This document shows, one piece after another, positions 1-7,843 of a stretch of 64,000 nucleotides of DNA. The notes below the pieces were generated by a model. The model was not told the DNA's origin. It did not search any database and worked only from the letters and a program-made list of their open reading frames with translations. The position numbers and the translations under genes are program-made. The DNA is from MPNP01 sp026710155 (lineage in GTDB: Bacteria > Pseudomonadota > Alphaproteobacteria > Rhodobacterales > Rhodobacteraceae), in the NCBI GenBank assembly GCA_965200885.1, contig OZ241737.1:2294001-2358000 (forward strand), in the 5' to 3' direction. The stretch's first letter is position 1; every line of letters starts with the position of its first letter.

Positions 1-1
1 T

Positions 2-529
2 GCCTTGAAGTGTAAAATATCGAACTGGCGTTGGGCCAATACGGCATTTTATCTCAGAACAGGCAAACGTCTCCGACAAAGGGTTTCAGAAATAGCGGTT
101 GTATTCAAGGATTTGCCACACTCGATTTTTCAGGATCACCCTCAGATCAATGGCAATGTTTTGGCCATCAGGTTACAACCGAATGAGGGGATCAACATGA
201 CAGTAACCATCAAGGAACCAGGTCCTGGGGGAATGCGCTTGATTGAAGTTCCACTGGATGTAAGTTTTGCCAAATCCCTCAATCAGGAAGTTGGTAACTT
301 GACCAATGCTTATGAACGATTAATCATGGATGTGATAAGGGGCAACCAAACCCTCTTCATGCGGGGCGACGAGGTTGAAGAAGCATGGCAATGGACAGAC
401 AGGGTGATTGCCTGCTGGCAGAAACACAGAAAAATTCCACAAATATATGATCCTTACACAAGCGGTCCCGAAGAATCTTACATGCTTACCAACAAAGACC
501 AAAGAAGATGGCGGGAAATAGAAATTTGA
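2..529 (+). CDS. zwf: Glucose-6-phosphate 1-dehydrogenase, C-terminal part (5' cut by window edge)
   Basis: This is the last 175 codons of the NADP-linked dehydrogenase that oxidises glucose-6-phosphate to 6-phosphogluconolactone, the entry to the oxidative pentose phosphate and Entner-Doudoroff routes in the cytosol. The visible part holds typical C-terminal family motifs such as PFYLRTGK-like YLRTGKRL, then RLQPNEGI, NAYERLIMDV and DEVEEAWQWTD. The reading frame is open to the first base, so the true start lies outside the window. Its end overlaps the start of pgl by 22 bp and pgl overlaps pgi, so the three are very likely one transcript. Identification is secure; nothing can be said of the N-terminal NADP site. 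Confidence 0.95.
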   Translation, partial: ALKCKISNWRWANTAFYLRTGKRLRQRVSEIAVVFKDLPHSIFQDHPQINGNVLAIRLQPNEGINMTVTIKEPGPGGMRLIEVPLDVSFAKSLNQEVGNLTNAYERLIMDVIRGNQTLFMRGDEVEEAWQWTDRVIACWQKHRKIPQIYDPYTSGPEESYMLTNKDQRRWREIEI

Positions 530-1206
530 AACTTGTCAGTTACAAGAACGAAAACGAATGGAAAAGAGGAATAACCTCCCAAATCGTTAACGCATTGAAG
601 GAGGATGAAAGGATTTCCGATTTTCAAGCGCTGGTTGTTCCCGGTGGAACCACACCAGGACCAATATTTGATGATTTATCGAGCAGTGATGTGAATTGGT
701 CCAAGGTTGTCGTTGTACCCTCTGACGAAAGGTGTGTTCCCCTAAATACTCCAAGATCAAATTACTTCCTGATCCAGCAAACCCTGATAAAGAATCAGGC
801 AGTTGATGCTCGTACCATTTCTCTCTACAATGAGAATGAAGAATCCTTGGAGTTGGTGGAAACAAATAGAAGGATCAGTTCCGTCTTGCCCGTTTCTGTG
901 TGCGTTCTGGGAATGGGTGAGGATCTTCACACCGCTTCACTATTTCCAGACTCTCCTGAATTGACTGCTGCCGTTGCACCAGATGCTCCTTGTGCAATCA
1001 AGGTTTCCGTTCCAACCCAACCTGAAGACAGAATTACTCTTACACTTAGGATCTTGAAGGAAGCAAGGCGTATTCATGTCATTTTCAAGGGAAGGGCAAA
1101 AAAGCAGAAATTAATGGAAAGTTACAATGTTCTGGAACCAAGCAAAGCCCCAATTCTTCATTTTGCTTCCAAGGCAACCTTCCATCACGTGAATAGCACC
1201 CAATGA
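508..1206 (+). CDS. pgl: 6-phosphogluconolactonase
   Basis: The 232-residue protein hydrolyses 6-phosphogluconolactone, the product of Zwf. Family motifs are visible: VVPGGTTPGP near the N-terminus, VVPSDERCVP (the substrate-binding SDER segment) around residue 70, and GMGEDLHTASLFP around residue 135 with the catalytic GxGxDGHxAS-like loop. Here the usual Asp-Gly of that loop reads Glu-Asp-Leu, a mild departure from consensus. Length is normal for the family. It starts inside zwf (22-bp overlap) and its stop overlaps the pgi start by 4 bp, which points to translational coupling in a zwf-pgl-pgi operon. Confidence 0.93.
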   Translation: MAGNRNLKLVSYKNENEWKRGITSQIVNALKEDERISDFQALVVPGGTTPGPIFDDLSSSDVNWSKVVVVPSDERCVPLNTPRSNYFLIQQTLIKNQAVDARTISLYNENEESLELVETNRRISSVLPVSVCVLGMGEDLHTASLFPDSPELTAAVAPDAPCAIKVSVPTQPEDRITLTLRILKEARRIHVIFKGRAKKQKLMESYNVLEPSKAPILHFASKATFHHVNSTQ

Positions 1207-2789
1207 TCTGGTCAGCATTGAAACAGAGATGCAAGGATGCATCCAACACCAGGATCAAATCACTCTTTGACAGTGATACCGACCGACTAGCTAGTTTCTC
1301 AATTGAATGTGATGGATTGTATTTGGATTATTCCAAAACCAACATTGATTTATCCACAAGAAACCTTTTGATTCATTTGGTCAGTTCAAAAAACGTTGGT
1401 CAGTATCGTGAAACCATGTTTACCGGTAAGCGGATAAATTTTACCGAAGACAGGCCAGTCCTTCATACTCTTGAACGAAACACCGAAGGACCTGAAGTAA
1501 TGATTGACGGCAAGGCAATTAACAAAGAGGTTCAACGAGCCCAAGACAAGTTCCTTTCCTTTGCCGAAGCAATCAGGGAAGGGCGGGTACTGACATGCAA
1601 TGGGACCAAATTCACCGATGTCATAAATATCGGGATAGGGGGTTCTGATTTAGGCCCCAAAATGGTAACCAAAGCTCTTACTCCCTATGCTGATGGTCCA
1701 AGGATACATTTTCTTTCAAACATTGATGGTGCCCAGATCTTTGATCTAACAAGAGGCCTGGATCCACAAACAACACTGGTCATTGTTGCCTCCAAGACCT
1801 TCACGACTTTGGAAACCATGACTAATGCCCTTCAGGTCAAGCATTGGTTGACCGGTTACCTTGGAACTGAAGCGGGTAAACACATGTGTGCCATTTCAAA
1901 CGCTAGGGAAAAATGCTTGGAGTGGGACATTCCCGAAGAACGGATATTTACTTTTGGGGAATCAATCGGTGGCAGATATTCAATTTGGTCTGCCATCGGA
2001 ATGAGTGCTGTAATAGCCCTTGGCAGGAATAATTTTGAGCATTTTCATAATGGTGGCAAGAGTATGGATTGCCATTTTCGAACAGCTCCGGCCCATGCCA
2101 ATCTTCCCATTATGCTAGCCTTGGTTGGCATATGGCATAATCAGATCTGTGGGTATTCGACCAGATCCGTCATTCCATATGAAGAAAGAATGGAATATTT
2201 TCCAGACTATCTCCAGCAGCTTGAAATGGAATCCAATGGCAAGGTTGTCAAATTTGACCAAACCGAAATCCAACTGCCCTCGGGTCCCGTAATCTGGGGT
2301 GGAACCGGCACCAATGGACAACATGCCTATTTCCAGCACCTTCATCAAAGCAATATCATTACCCCGTGTGAATTTCTGGTTGGGGCAATGGGGCATGAGA
2401 AAGACTTTCAAATCCACCATGATTACCTAGTTGCCAATTGTCTTGCACAATCCGAAGCACTGATGTGCGGAACTTTATCGGAAGTCAGTCAAAACCTTCC
2501 TAACTATCGGAATTTCAACGGTAATCGCCCTTCAATTACCCTCCTGTACAAAATGCTAACCCCTCATGTTTTGGGTCAGCTGATTGCTTTGTACGAGCAT
2601 CGTGTTTTTGTTGAAGGTGTGGTATTGGGGATAAACAGTTTTGATCAATGGGGAGTAGAGTTAGGCAAAGGTTTGGCTCAAAAGATTTATCCCTTGATAA
2701 AAAATGAAAATCAAAGAGAAGAAGGATTCAGCAAATCTCTGGAAGAACTAATTTCGAAAACCCATAATTTTCGAAAGAATAGCGTTTGA
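1203..2789 (+). CDS. pgi: Glucose-6-phosphate isomerase
   Basis: The 528-residue cytosolic isomerase interconverts glucose-6-phosphate and fructose-6-phosphate. The phosphate-binding motif SKTFTTLETM lies near residue 198, the first family signature GGRYSIWSAIG near residue 258, and the second signature SFDQWGVELGK near residue 480, with the catalytic lysine in the last. The ATG sits in an ATGA overlap with the pgl stop. With zwf and pgl it feeds hexose phosphate into the Entner-Doudoroff or pentose phosphate route. No terminator is evident in the 228 bp that follow. Confidence 0.96.
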   Translation: MIWSALKQRCKDASNTRIKSLFDSDTDRLASFSIECDGLYLDYSKTNIDLSTRNLLIHLVSSKNVGQYRETMFTGKRINFTEDRPVLHTLERNTEGPEVMIDGKAINKEVQRAQDKFLSFAEAIREGRVLTCNGTKFTDVINIGIGGSDLGPKMVTKALTPYADGPRIHFLSNIDGAQIFDLTRGLDPQTTLVIVASKTFTTLETMTNALQVKHWLTGYLGTEAGKHMCAISNAREKCLEWDIPEERIFTFGESIGGRYSIWSAIGMSAVIALGRNNFEHFHNGGKSMDCHFRTAPAHANLPIMLALVGIWHNQICGYSTRSVIPYEERMEYFPDYLQQLEMESNGKVVKFDQTEIQLPSGPVIWGGTGTNGQHAYFQHLHQSNIITPCEFLVGAMGHEKDFQIHHDYLVANCLAQSEALMCGTLSEVSQNLPNYRNFNGNRPSITLLYKMLTPHVLGQLIALYEHRVFVEGVVLGINSFDQWGVELGKGLAQKIYPLIKNENQREEGFSKSLEELISKTHNFRKNSV

Positions 2790-3017
2790 ATTCACAACCC
2801 CAAAATCTCCCTACAGCTGATTTTGATAACATCATACCGTTTTGAATGGAAATGGGGTCAAAAATTCAATTCAAATCTATCATGAATTTTCAATTGGTTT
2901 GCTGAGTACTGATAAATTTAACCATAAGGGAATATTTGTTCATGTGTGATTTAAGAAAAATTGATTACTACTTTATGTAATGGATATTGTTCAGGAATTA
3001 GTATGAAATCTATAATT

Positions 3018-3257
3018 TTATGTACTTTCATCCTCCTCCTCCGGTACAAGTTTCCAAATCCTTTTAAGAGGTAACTCGGTACGTATTTTTTCAGGTAGCT
3101 TGTCATACACATTGAAAATAGCATCTATCAATTCAGAACGCCCCCAGAAAAGCACTTGAAAATACTGCTTATTTATTTCACTTAGAACTTTACGCCTAAA
3201 TCCACCCCAACTAACAATTAGACTTGGAGATGTTGCGGAATTCAAAGTAGGGGGCAC
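3018..3257 (-). pseudogene. C-terminal remnant of a restriction endonuclease (Mrr-like family)
   Basis: The 79-codon ORF contains SLIVSWGGF, then a helix-rich stretch ending in VYDKLPEKIRTELPLKRIW and an acidic tail. I recognise this as the extreme C-terminus of a family of Mrr-cat-like DNA endonucleases of roughly 300 or more residues. The nuclease core is absent, and the sequence upstream of the VSWGGF motif does not continue the family. It is therefore a 3' fragment left after truncation. The break point lies near 3245, where the reading frame enters GC-richer, unrelated DNA. Family assignment rests on memory of the motif, not on a search. Confidence 0.6.
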
Positions 3258-3390
3258 CGGTTACAGGAAAACATGCAGTATTCGAAGTGTCTTGTGAATG
3301 TCAAGTGCATAAAAGGGGCCCAGGCATGTGGCTGCACTGCCTTACGGTGAGGTCCATGAAATTCGTCGGTGCAAGGAATCTGGCACGACC

Positions 3391-3633
3391 ATGAACACGC
3401 ATTGTGACCCATTGACCCAACAGGATTTGAATGATGCTGTCGACGCATATTTCGATGCGCTTGACCAACCGCAAGGCCAACCGAGTCACCCCCCCCCCCC
3501 GCGTAGCAACCGGAACATCCCCTTCGACGACATCCTCCGCGCGATCGGTGTTCCACTCTTGAACTCGGCGACATCCGCAGGTTCCATCAGGCGGGATTAT
3601 TCGGACCGGGAGAGAAATTGTAAACCTGCTTAA
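3391..3633 (+). CDS. Orphan ORF carrying a C12 homopolymer, probably truncated
   Basis: From an ATG at 3391 the ORF encodes an acidic helix (DLNDAVDAYFDALDQ), a proline run encoded by a 12-C tract, and a natural-looking segment (NIPFDDILRAIGVPLL). It then enters the repeat shared with the transposon at 7.9 kb and stops. A GTG at 3328 is an alternative start. I do not recognise the protein. GC content is clearly higher than in flanking DNA, which suggests transfer. The frame is open across the C tract in this assembly, so a change of one C would truncate it. Confidence 0.35.
   Translation: MNTHCDPLTQQDLNDAVDAYFDALDQPQGQPSHPPPPRSNRNIPFDDILRAIGVPLLNSATSAGSIRRDYSDRERNCKPA
3489..3500. repeat. Poly-C tract, 12 bases
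   Basis: A run of twelve C residues lies inside the orphan ORF that starts at 3391 and encodes its proline run. It is the longest homopolymer noticed in the window and the third C tract of nine or more, all in accessory DNA. Runs of this length are prone to slippage. Confidence 0.9.
3573..3613 (+). repeat. About 40-bp repeat, inverted copy at 7913-7953
   Basis: This stretch and the reverse complement of 7913-7953 agree at most positions and share the core TTCATCAGGCG-type block followed by GATTATTCGGA. Both read IRRDYSDR when translated in the same sense, although they end unrelated ORFs. The second copy lies inside the small transposon at 7844-8402. The copy here may therefore be a remnant of a related mobile element. 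Confidence 0.6.
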
Positions 3634-3838
3634 TCAAATATGTAATCCCCATTTTTTGCCTGTATCTTGAGGGGGTTGGAATTTTATAGACAAAAATGCA
3701 AAGGATTGTACAGAAAAATATATTGAGAAATGCTAATTTCACCTATTTTCAGGGCACTCAGGATACCTGAATAGTTGCAAATTCCTGTACTTTTCGTTGG
3801 ATGAAACAACTTATGATAATGATAAAATTACCCAAATA

Positions 3839-5203
3839 TCATTGGCTAATCGATTGATACCGTAATGGTCTATAAAACTTGCCAATATAACCTTCTTTAA
3901 CACCTTTATTGAGCCATATTTTAACCTGTTTAGGAAGCAGGTCAAATTGGCTGATTATATCTTCGATCTTCAGGGGAGAATCAGATGTCAGTCGGTTTAG
4001 TTTGTCAAGAAACAATTCGAATGGATCAAACTTAAAATCAACGCAATTAAGTTCACTGCTTTTAGATATATCAAATAATGATAAAGATTGCAACTCATAT
4101 CTTACAGGATTAACTCTCTTTCTTGTAACTCCATCTTTTTCTACCTGCTTCAACCATTCTTTGGTTTGATCAGGGTGTAATTTAAATTCAGTTTCAATTT
4201 GTATCCTTTCTAGCGGTTTTGCTTTAAGGAGAGTTAACAATTTCTTAAGGAATAATTCATATAAATCCGGTTCTGAAGGTTGGGTGGTATCAACTTCAAT
4301 AAGACCTCTAAATGAAGAAAGATTGTTTGGAAGCCATACTGCGCCCCTTTCAAATAAATCTATATTCCCTGTTTTCTTGAATTCCTTTTTTTGTACCCAT
4401 ACAGGTACCCATTTGGATTTTAATCCCTCGATAGCACCTGTCCAGGTTCCTCCTTTTCCGGTCTTACTATTCACTACTATTGCTGCATCAGCCAAGCAGT
4501 AAATATATTTGTTTCTTGCCATTGCATTACCAACATTGAAACCTGATTCTGGATTAAATGGGCTCGTCAATACCAGATCACCTGAAAGCAGATACTTTCG
4601 ATACTTGCGTGATAAAGCAGAACGAAGCAAATCGTTTGCAATCACCCCAATTGCAGTACCTTCATTTTCAAGAGTTCCAAGCATTGCCCCTTCATCCACA
4701 CCTCTAGCTGCGCCTGAAACGATGGAGTGCCCCTGTCTTGCAGCCTCATATCCCAATACTTTGGTCAAATCCATATCTTCATGGTCTGCATTACGAGACC
4801 CTACAACGGCAATTCCACCTTTATTCAAAAGGTTTTGATTCCCATAGCCAAAAAGAATAGGGGGAGCTTTGGTACCCAACAGGTAAATTAATCTGGCAGG
4901 ATAATCCTTGTCTGATTGAGAAATAACCCATAATCCAGTCCTCTGCCACTTTTCAAGTGCAAATCCAAGTGCACCTCCCCGGTTCAAAAGGCATTTTATT
5001 CTATGATGATCTATTTCGGCCTTTTTCCATTCGCAGGGTAAATATTTTGGATCTTCCTGCAATAATATTGAAGGTGGAAGTTTGTTTTCTTTTAATAGTT
5101 TAGATAAATTTGACCATTCGTTAATGGTGAGGGGTTTCTCCTGTTGTTTCCCAAGCCTTACGGTAAGCAGAATCGTTGCATGAGTGTCTGAGCTAATATT
5201 CAT
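3839..5203 (-). CDS. DprA-like Rossmann protein (ShosA-type, partner of a phosphoribosyltransferase)
   Basis: The predicted 454-residue protein has a central DprA/Smf Rossmann domain (GGIAVVGSRNAD, SIVSGAARGVDEGAM, NKYIYCLADAAIVV, GTWTGAIEGL). Two tandem repeats of about 60 residues follow at the C-terminus, each with a DLYELFL/DPFELFL helix and a helix-turn-helix-like segment ending in NPVRYEL or RPLRYQ. DprA paralogues next to a phosphoribosyltransferase are known from the ShosTA toxin-antitoxin/antiphage system. I chose the ATG at 5203 because AGAGGG sits four bases upstream. The frame also reads through from the upstream PRTase remnant without a stop, so a fusion protein is possible. With the toxin-like partner truncated, its present role is uncertain. 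Confidence 0.7.
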   Translation of the reverse strand: MNISSDTHATILLTVRLGKQQEKPLTINEWSNLSKLLKENKLPPSILLQEDPKYLPCEWKKAEIDHHRIKCLLNRGGALGFALEKWQRTGLWVISQSDKDYPARLIYLLGTKAPPILFGYGNQNLLNKGGIAVVGSRNADHEDMDLTKVLGYEAARQGHSIVSGAARGVDEGAMLGTLENEGTAIGVIANDLLRSALSRKYRKYLLSGDLVLTSPFNPESGFNVGNAMARNKYIYCLADAAIVVNSKTGKGGTWTGAIEGLKSKWVPVWVQKKEFKKTGNIDLFERGAVWLPNNLSSFRGLIEVDTTQPSEPDLYELFLKKLLTLLKAKPLERIQIETEFKLHPDQTKEWLKQVEKDGVTRKRVNPVRYELQSLSLFDISKSSELNCVDFKFDPFELFLDKLNRLTSDSPLKIEDIISQFDLLPKQVKIWLNKGVKEGYIGKFYRPLRYQSISQ

Positions 5204-5395
5204 ATCACCCTCTGCCCTTCGAAGCAATGCTGCTGCTATAGTCATAGTCCACCCAGAATCGAATACATCATCAATTAACAGTACGGCCCCTTCTGGCATT
5301 GGGGTCTGTATTTCAAAAACCCTATCCAAATTGCCACATTGATGGTAACCGTTTTCTTGAGCTTTTTGTGATTGATTATCTTTCACTTTGATGTT
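5201..5395 (-). pseudogene. Truncated phosphoribosyltransferase (ShosT/RecQ-associated type), C-terminal part only
   Basis: Upstream of the DprA-like start and in the same frame, the translation contains QCGNLDRVFEI, then the PRPP-binding motif GAVLLIDDVFDSGWTMT and AAALLRR. These are the C-terminal part of the phosphoribosyltransferases that accompany DprA-like proteins. The N-terminal half is missing. Homology-like sequence ends near 5395, where an unrelated antitoxin gene begins on the other strand. The PRTase frame runs into the DprA-like frame with no stop, whereas such pairs are usually separate genes. Confidence 0.6.
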
Positions 5396-5460
5396 AATTG
5401 CAACTTGACAAACTGAACAAAAAATTAATATTATGTTCAGTCCCAAAGCTAGAAAATGAT

Positions 5461-6015
5461 ATGGTAGAAATAGTATTAAATCCTGAAAAAGAAACTTTCC
5501 AAATCAAGGGCCTCAGAGGGATTTCACGCTCGGCTGAAAGATTTCTACAGCAACACCCAAAGCATGCTGAACATGTTGTCAAGATTGCACTTGAAAACGC
5601 AGCTAGTTTACAAAGTGATCTTACTCCTGCTTATGATACCCCCGATGCATTGAAACCATTTGTAGTCGTGGAGCTTTATAACGCAGATATTATTGGCGTT
5701 CAAGAAGCTGCAAACCGCTTAAAGGTTTCTCGGACGACGATTTATGATTGGATCGACAAAGAGTTGTTACTTGCTTGGGATAAAACAAAAAGAGGGAAAT
5801 GGATTCCAGCTGAGCAAATACTTGAAGAAGGTCATATAGTCGAAGGTATTGACAAAGTATCCAAGATTATTGGTAATCCAATTAATACATGGGTATTTCT
5901 GTCTAACAAGATGCCTTTCTCAGATTGTTTTGCCCGCCCTATTGACCTGCTGAAAGAAGGTAGAGTTGAAGAAGTTCTAGGCTCAGCAGCCGGATATGGA
6001 TCAGTCCCCACATGA
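5461..6015 (+). CDS. Xre/MbcA/ParS-type antitoxin with HTH and DUF2384 domain
   Basis: The 184-residue protein carries an excisionase-like helix-turn-helix around residues 75-115 (GVQEAANRLKVSRTTIYDWI). Its C-terminal toxin-binding DUF2384 segment includes NTWVFLSNKMPFSDC, RPIDLLKEGRVEEVLG and a terminal small-residue loop. Proteins of this class bind and neutralise RES-domain toxins and repress their own operon. The next gene is a RES protein that overlaps it by 20 bp, which is the standard antitoxin-first order. I chose the ATG at 5461 over the TTG at 5398 because the family homology begins with VEIVLNP. No strong Shine-Dalgarno is visible. Confidence 0.8.
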   Translation: MVEIVLNPEKETFQIKGLRGISRSAERFLQQHPKHAEHVVKIALENAASLQSDLTPAYDTPDALKPFVVVELYNADIIGVQEAANRLKVSRTTIYDWIDKELLLAWDKTKRGKWIPAEQILEEGHIVEGIDKVSKIIGNPINTWVFLSNKMPFSDCFARPIDLLKEGRVEEVLGSAAGYGSVPT

Positions 6016-6604
6016 CAGTATGAGTGTTTATCCCAAAAATCGGATTGTACCACTTCTGAAAAGAATTACACTTCCTCCTAGTTATCGAATCATTCCCTCA
6101 AAGTATGAAACCACACCTCTTGGTACCAAGCTAGCCAATTCTAGATTTTGTACCACCAATTCAAATTTTTCGATCTTATATGCGGCATCCGACTTCTACA
6201 CTGTATTTATTGAAGTTGTTATTAGGGACCGTTTTACCCAAATCGATCAACGCAAAATTTATCGACCGGAGTTAACTGATCGTTCATATGTAAGCATCAT
6301 TTCAATACCCAACTCAAATCTGATATTCCTAGATCTTCGTCAAGATGGATGTACACGCTTGGGAGCACCCACGGATGCAGTAAATGCTAGTATCCACTGC
6401 GCTGGCCAAGAGCTAGGTCAAGAAATCTACAGCAATCATAGTGAAGTAGATGGTTTGTTGTTTTCATCACGGCTTACAGGGAATGACATTTATGCCATTT
6501 TTGATCGAGCAATTTCAAAATTAAGTGTCATAGAGTTCAAAAAGATCATTGACCACCAAGAATTACCAAAAATTTTCAACCGCTACGAAATTAAGTTGAT
6601 TTAA
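5996..6604 (+). CDS. RES-domain toxin
   Basis: The 202-residue protein matches the RES family, toxins that degrade cellular NAD+ by phosphorolysis or hydrolysis. It shows the ordered features of the fold: YRIIPSKY near the N-terminus, an NSRFCTTNSNFSILYAASDF segment with the conserved Arg and Tyr, FIEVVIRDRF with the conserved Glu, and a late DGLLFSSRLTGNDIYAIFD segment. The overlap with the antitoxin gene indicates one coupled operon. An internal ATG at 6020 is an alternative start. The frame is intact, so the module may still be active, unlike most of its neighbours. Confidence 0.82.
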   Translation: MDQSPHDSMSVYPKNRIVPLLKRITLPPSYRIIPSKYETTPLGTKLANSRFCTTNSNFSILYAASDFYTVFIEVVIRDRFTQIDQRKIYRPELTDRSYVSIISIPNSNLIFLDLRQDGCTRLGAPTDAVNASIHCAGQELGQEIYSNHSEVDGLLFSSRLTGNDIYAIFDRAISKLSVIEFKKIIDHQELPKIFNRYEIKLI

Positions 6605-6699
6605 CGAGGGTGATCATAGGGAAGCACATTCGTAGAATGTGTATGAAACTCTTTTTTAGGAGATTCCATACTTGTTTCCCCATTTTTGCAACCGGCCTC

Positions 6700-6726
6700 T
6701 TGACACCGGGGAGCGATACCTGTAAT
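6700..6726 (+). promoter_or_regulatory. Putative sigma-70 promoter of secreted gene A
   Basis: TTGACA at 6700-6705 is followed after 15 bp by TGTAAT at 6721-6726. The spacing is short of the optimum. The whole stretch is conserved in the second repeat copy (41466-41492), about 100 bp before the start codon. Confidence 0.45.
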
Positions 6727-6788
6727 TGGCACTGTCAGTGTCCGGCCTTCTGCGTCTGCCAGTCCGTGGTGGGTCGTTTTGAAATAAT

Positions 6789-6805
6789 GCCGCGGTGGCA
6801 GCGGC
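6789..6805 (+). promoter_or_regulatory. Conserved hairpin just upstream of the Shine-Dalgarno, copy A
   Basis: GCCGC, a 7-base loop and GCGGC form a stem about 20 bases before the start codon. In the second copy (41554-41572) the stem is one pair longer. Its position directly before the AGGAAGAG ribosome binding site suggests an influence on translation or mRNA stability. Confidence 0.5.
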
Positions 6806-6824
6806 CAACACAGGAAGAGACATC

Positions 6825-7489
6825 ATGTTAACAACCAGGTTCACCCCCCCCCACTTTTCATTGAATTGACAACCCTCCTGCTGCTTGCGGTGCTGGCCGG
6901 GCCGGCATGGGCGCAGACAACCGTGACCAGCAGCGGGCGGGAAGGCCAGACGACCTGCGTTGGCTCCGCTGAGATCGATGCCGCGAACATGCCCATCACG
7001 GCCCTGTCCACATCCAGCGTGACCATCACGGTACCGCAGGTGACATGGAGCGGATATGTCCCACGGTTCGGAGATGGTAATCGGCCTACCGGCAGTGCCA
7101 CTGTTGGTGCCGCCGTCTACAACGCTGAAACGGGTGTCCGAAGGGGTGGTGCCCAAAGTTTTGCATTTATAAGCAGTGGTTCGCCGACCTATGCCGGCGG
7201 GAGCGCCACCACAACAGGTTTGGATATGAAAACTCTCTATTATGTTGATTATTATGTAGCCAAATCCGGTTTTGCTGACCAGGTGTTCGCCCGGCGCTGC
7301 TTCATGACGGGTGGCAGCTACACGATGGCCGTCAATCCCGCGTCCGGCCAGACGAGCGGCTGCTTCTCGATCAGTCCCCGGACCATCCAGGATGTCAGGA
7401 ACTGCTGGTGCGGGCGTAGAAACACCTTGCCTTTGTTTGGTGATGCCACAGACAACAGCAATTTTCTTGATTCCATCGGTTGCCGGTGA
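6825..7489 (+). CDS. Secreted six-cysteine FN3-like protein A, out of frame at a C9 tract (probable contingency gene)
   Basis: From the ATG at 6825 the frame meets TGA at 6867 after 14 codons. Adding one C to the C9 tract (6844-6852), or losing two, joins the start to a 191-residue mature protein through an obvious signal peptide (TTLLLLAVLAGPAWA, cleavage before Gln). The full product would then be 221 residues. The mature part has the conserved blocks TSSGREG.TTCVGSAE, ANMPITALSTS, YAGGS, ARRCFMTGGSYTMAVNPAS and SGCFSISPRTIQDVRNC, with six cysteines shared with copy B. The middle resembles a fibronectin-III/Ig-like beta sandwich. The family is unknown to me. GC content is far above that of the flanks. 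In this assembly the gene reads as OFF. Confidence 0.75.
6844..6852. repeat. Poly-C tract, 9 bases, in signal-peptide region of gene A
   Basis: Nine C residues lie 19 bases after the start codon. With C10 or C7 the start codon is in frame with the signal peptide core and mature protein. C9 gives a stop after 14 codons. Confidence 0.9.
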
Positions 7490-7521
7490 CGGACAATGTC
7501 AATCAGGCGCACACGGGGCGG

Positions 7522-7843
7522 TCACGGAATCCGCCGGCATGTCCCCTTTGGCTGGCCTGGAAACCCGTTGGTCGCATTCAGCTTGGCGGAAGGTGGACGG
7601 GGCATTTTCAAGCTGACCCACCATCAAGAAGCGCATGGGGTTTCAATCCTGGGCAAACAAACGCAAATCAGCCATAAAAGGTGCTGAAATTAGGGGCTGG
7701 GGAAACAAGTTTATAATCGCCTTTTTTTACTATCAAGTATCATCTCAGAACAATAGAAGGCTTTGATATAAATAACCGATTATAATATGCTAAATTCCTC
7801 AAAACTAACCTCTTACTACGGTTATATGATGGATAAATATAAA
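7522..7843. other. Gene-free stretch between repeat unit A and the small transposon
   Basis: The first 150 bp are GC-rich like the repeat unit and the rest is AT-rich like the chromosome. No convincing gene, RNA or terminator was seen. The composition change near 7690 may mark the edge of transferred DNA. Confidence 0.4.

Larger units (their letters stand above)
6663..7521 (+). repeat. Dispersed repeat unit, copy A (second copy at 41429-42300)
   Basis: About 860 bp here recur at 41429-42300. Similarity starts abruptly at the sequence ATTCCATACTTGTTTCCCC and ends shortly after the stop codon of the enclosed gene. The roughly 160 bp before the gene and both ends of the gene are near-identical, while the middle of the gene is divergent. 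The unit holds a promoter-like motif, a hairpin, a poly-C tract, one secreted-protein gene and a short 3' flank. No terminal inverted repeats or target duplications were seen, so it is not obviously a transposon. Confidence 0.9.

Noticed and set aside
3242..3574. Minus-strand ORF of 110 codons opposite the C12 orphan ORF
   Set aside because: Its composition (Cys, Arg, His-rich) is that of a shadow frame of GC-rich DNA, and it has no ribosome binding site or recognisable motif.
3592..3650. GGGATTA and TAATCCC about 45 bp apart as a tiny element
   Set aside because: The matching arms are only seven bases, with no target duplication, which is expected by chance at this length.
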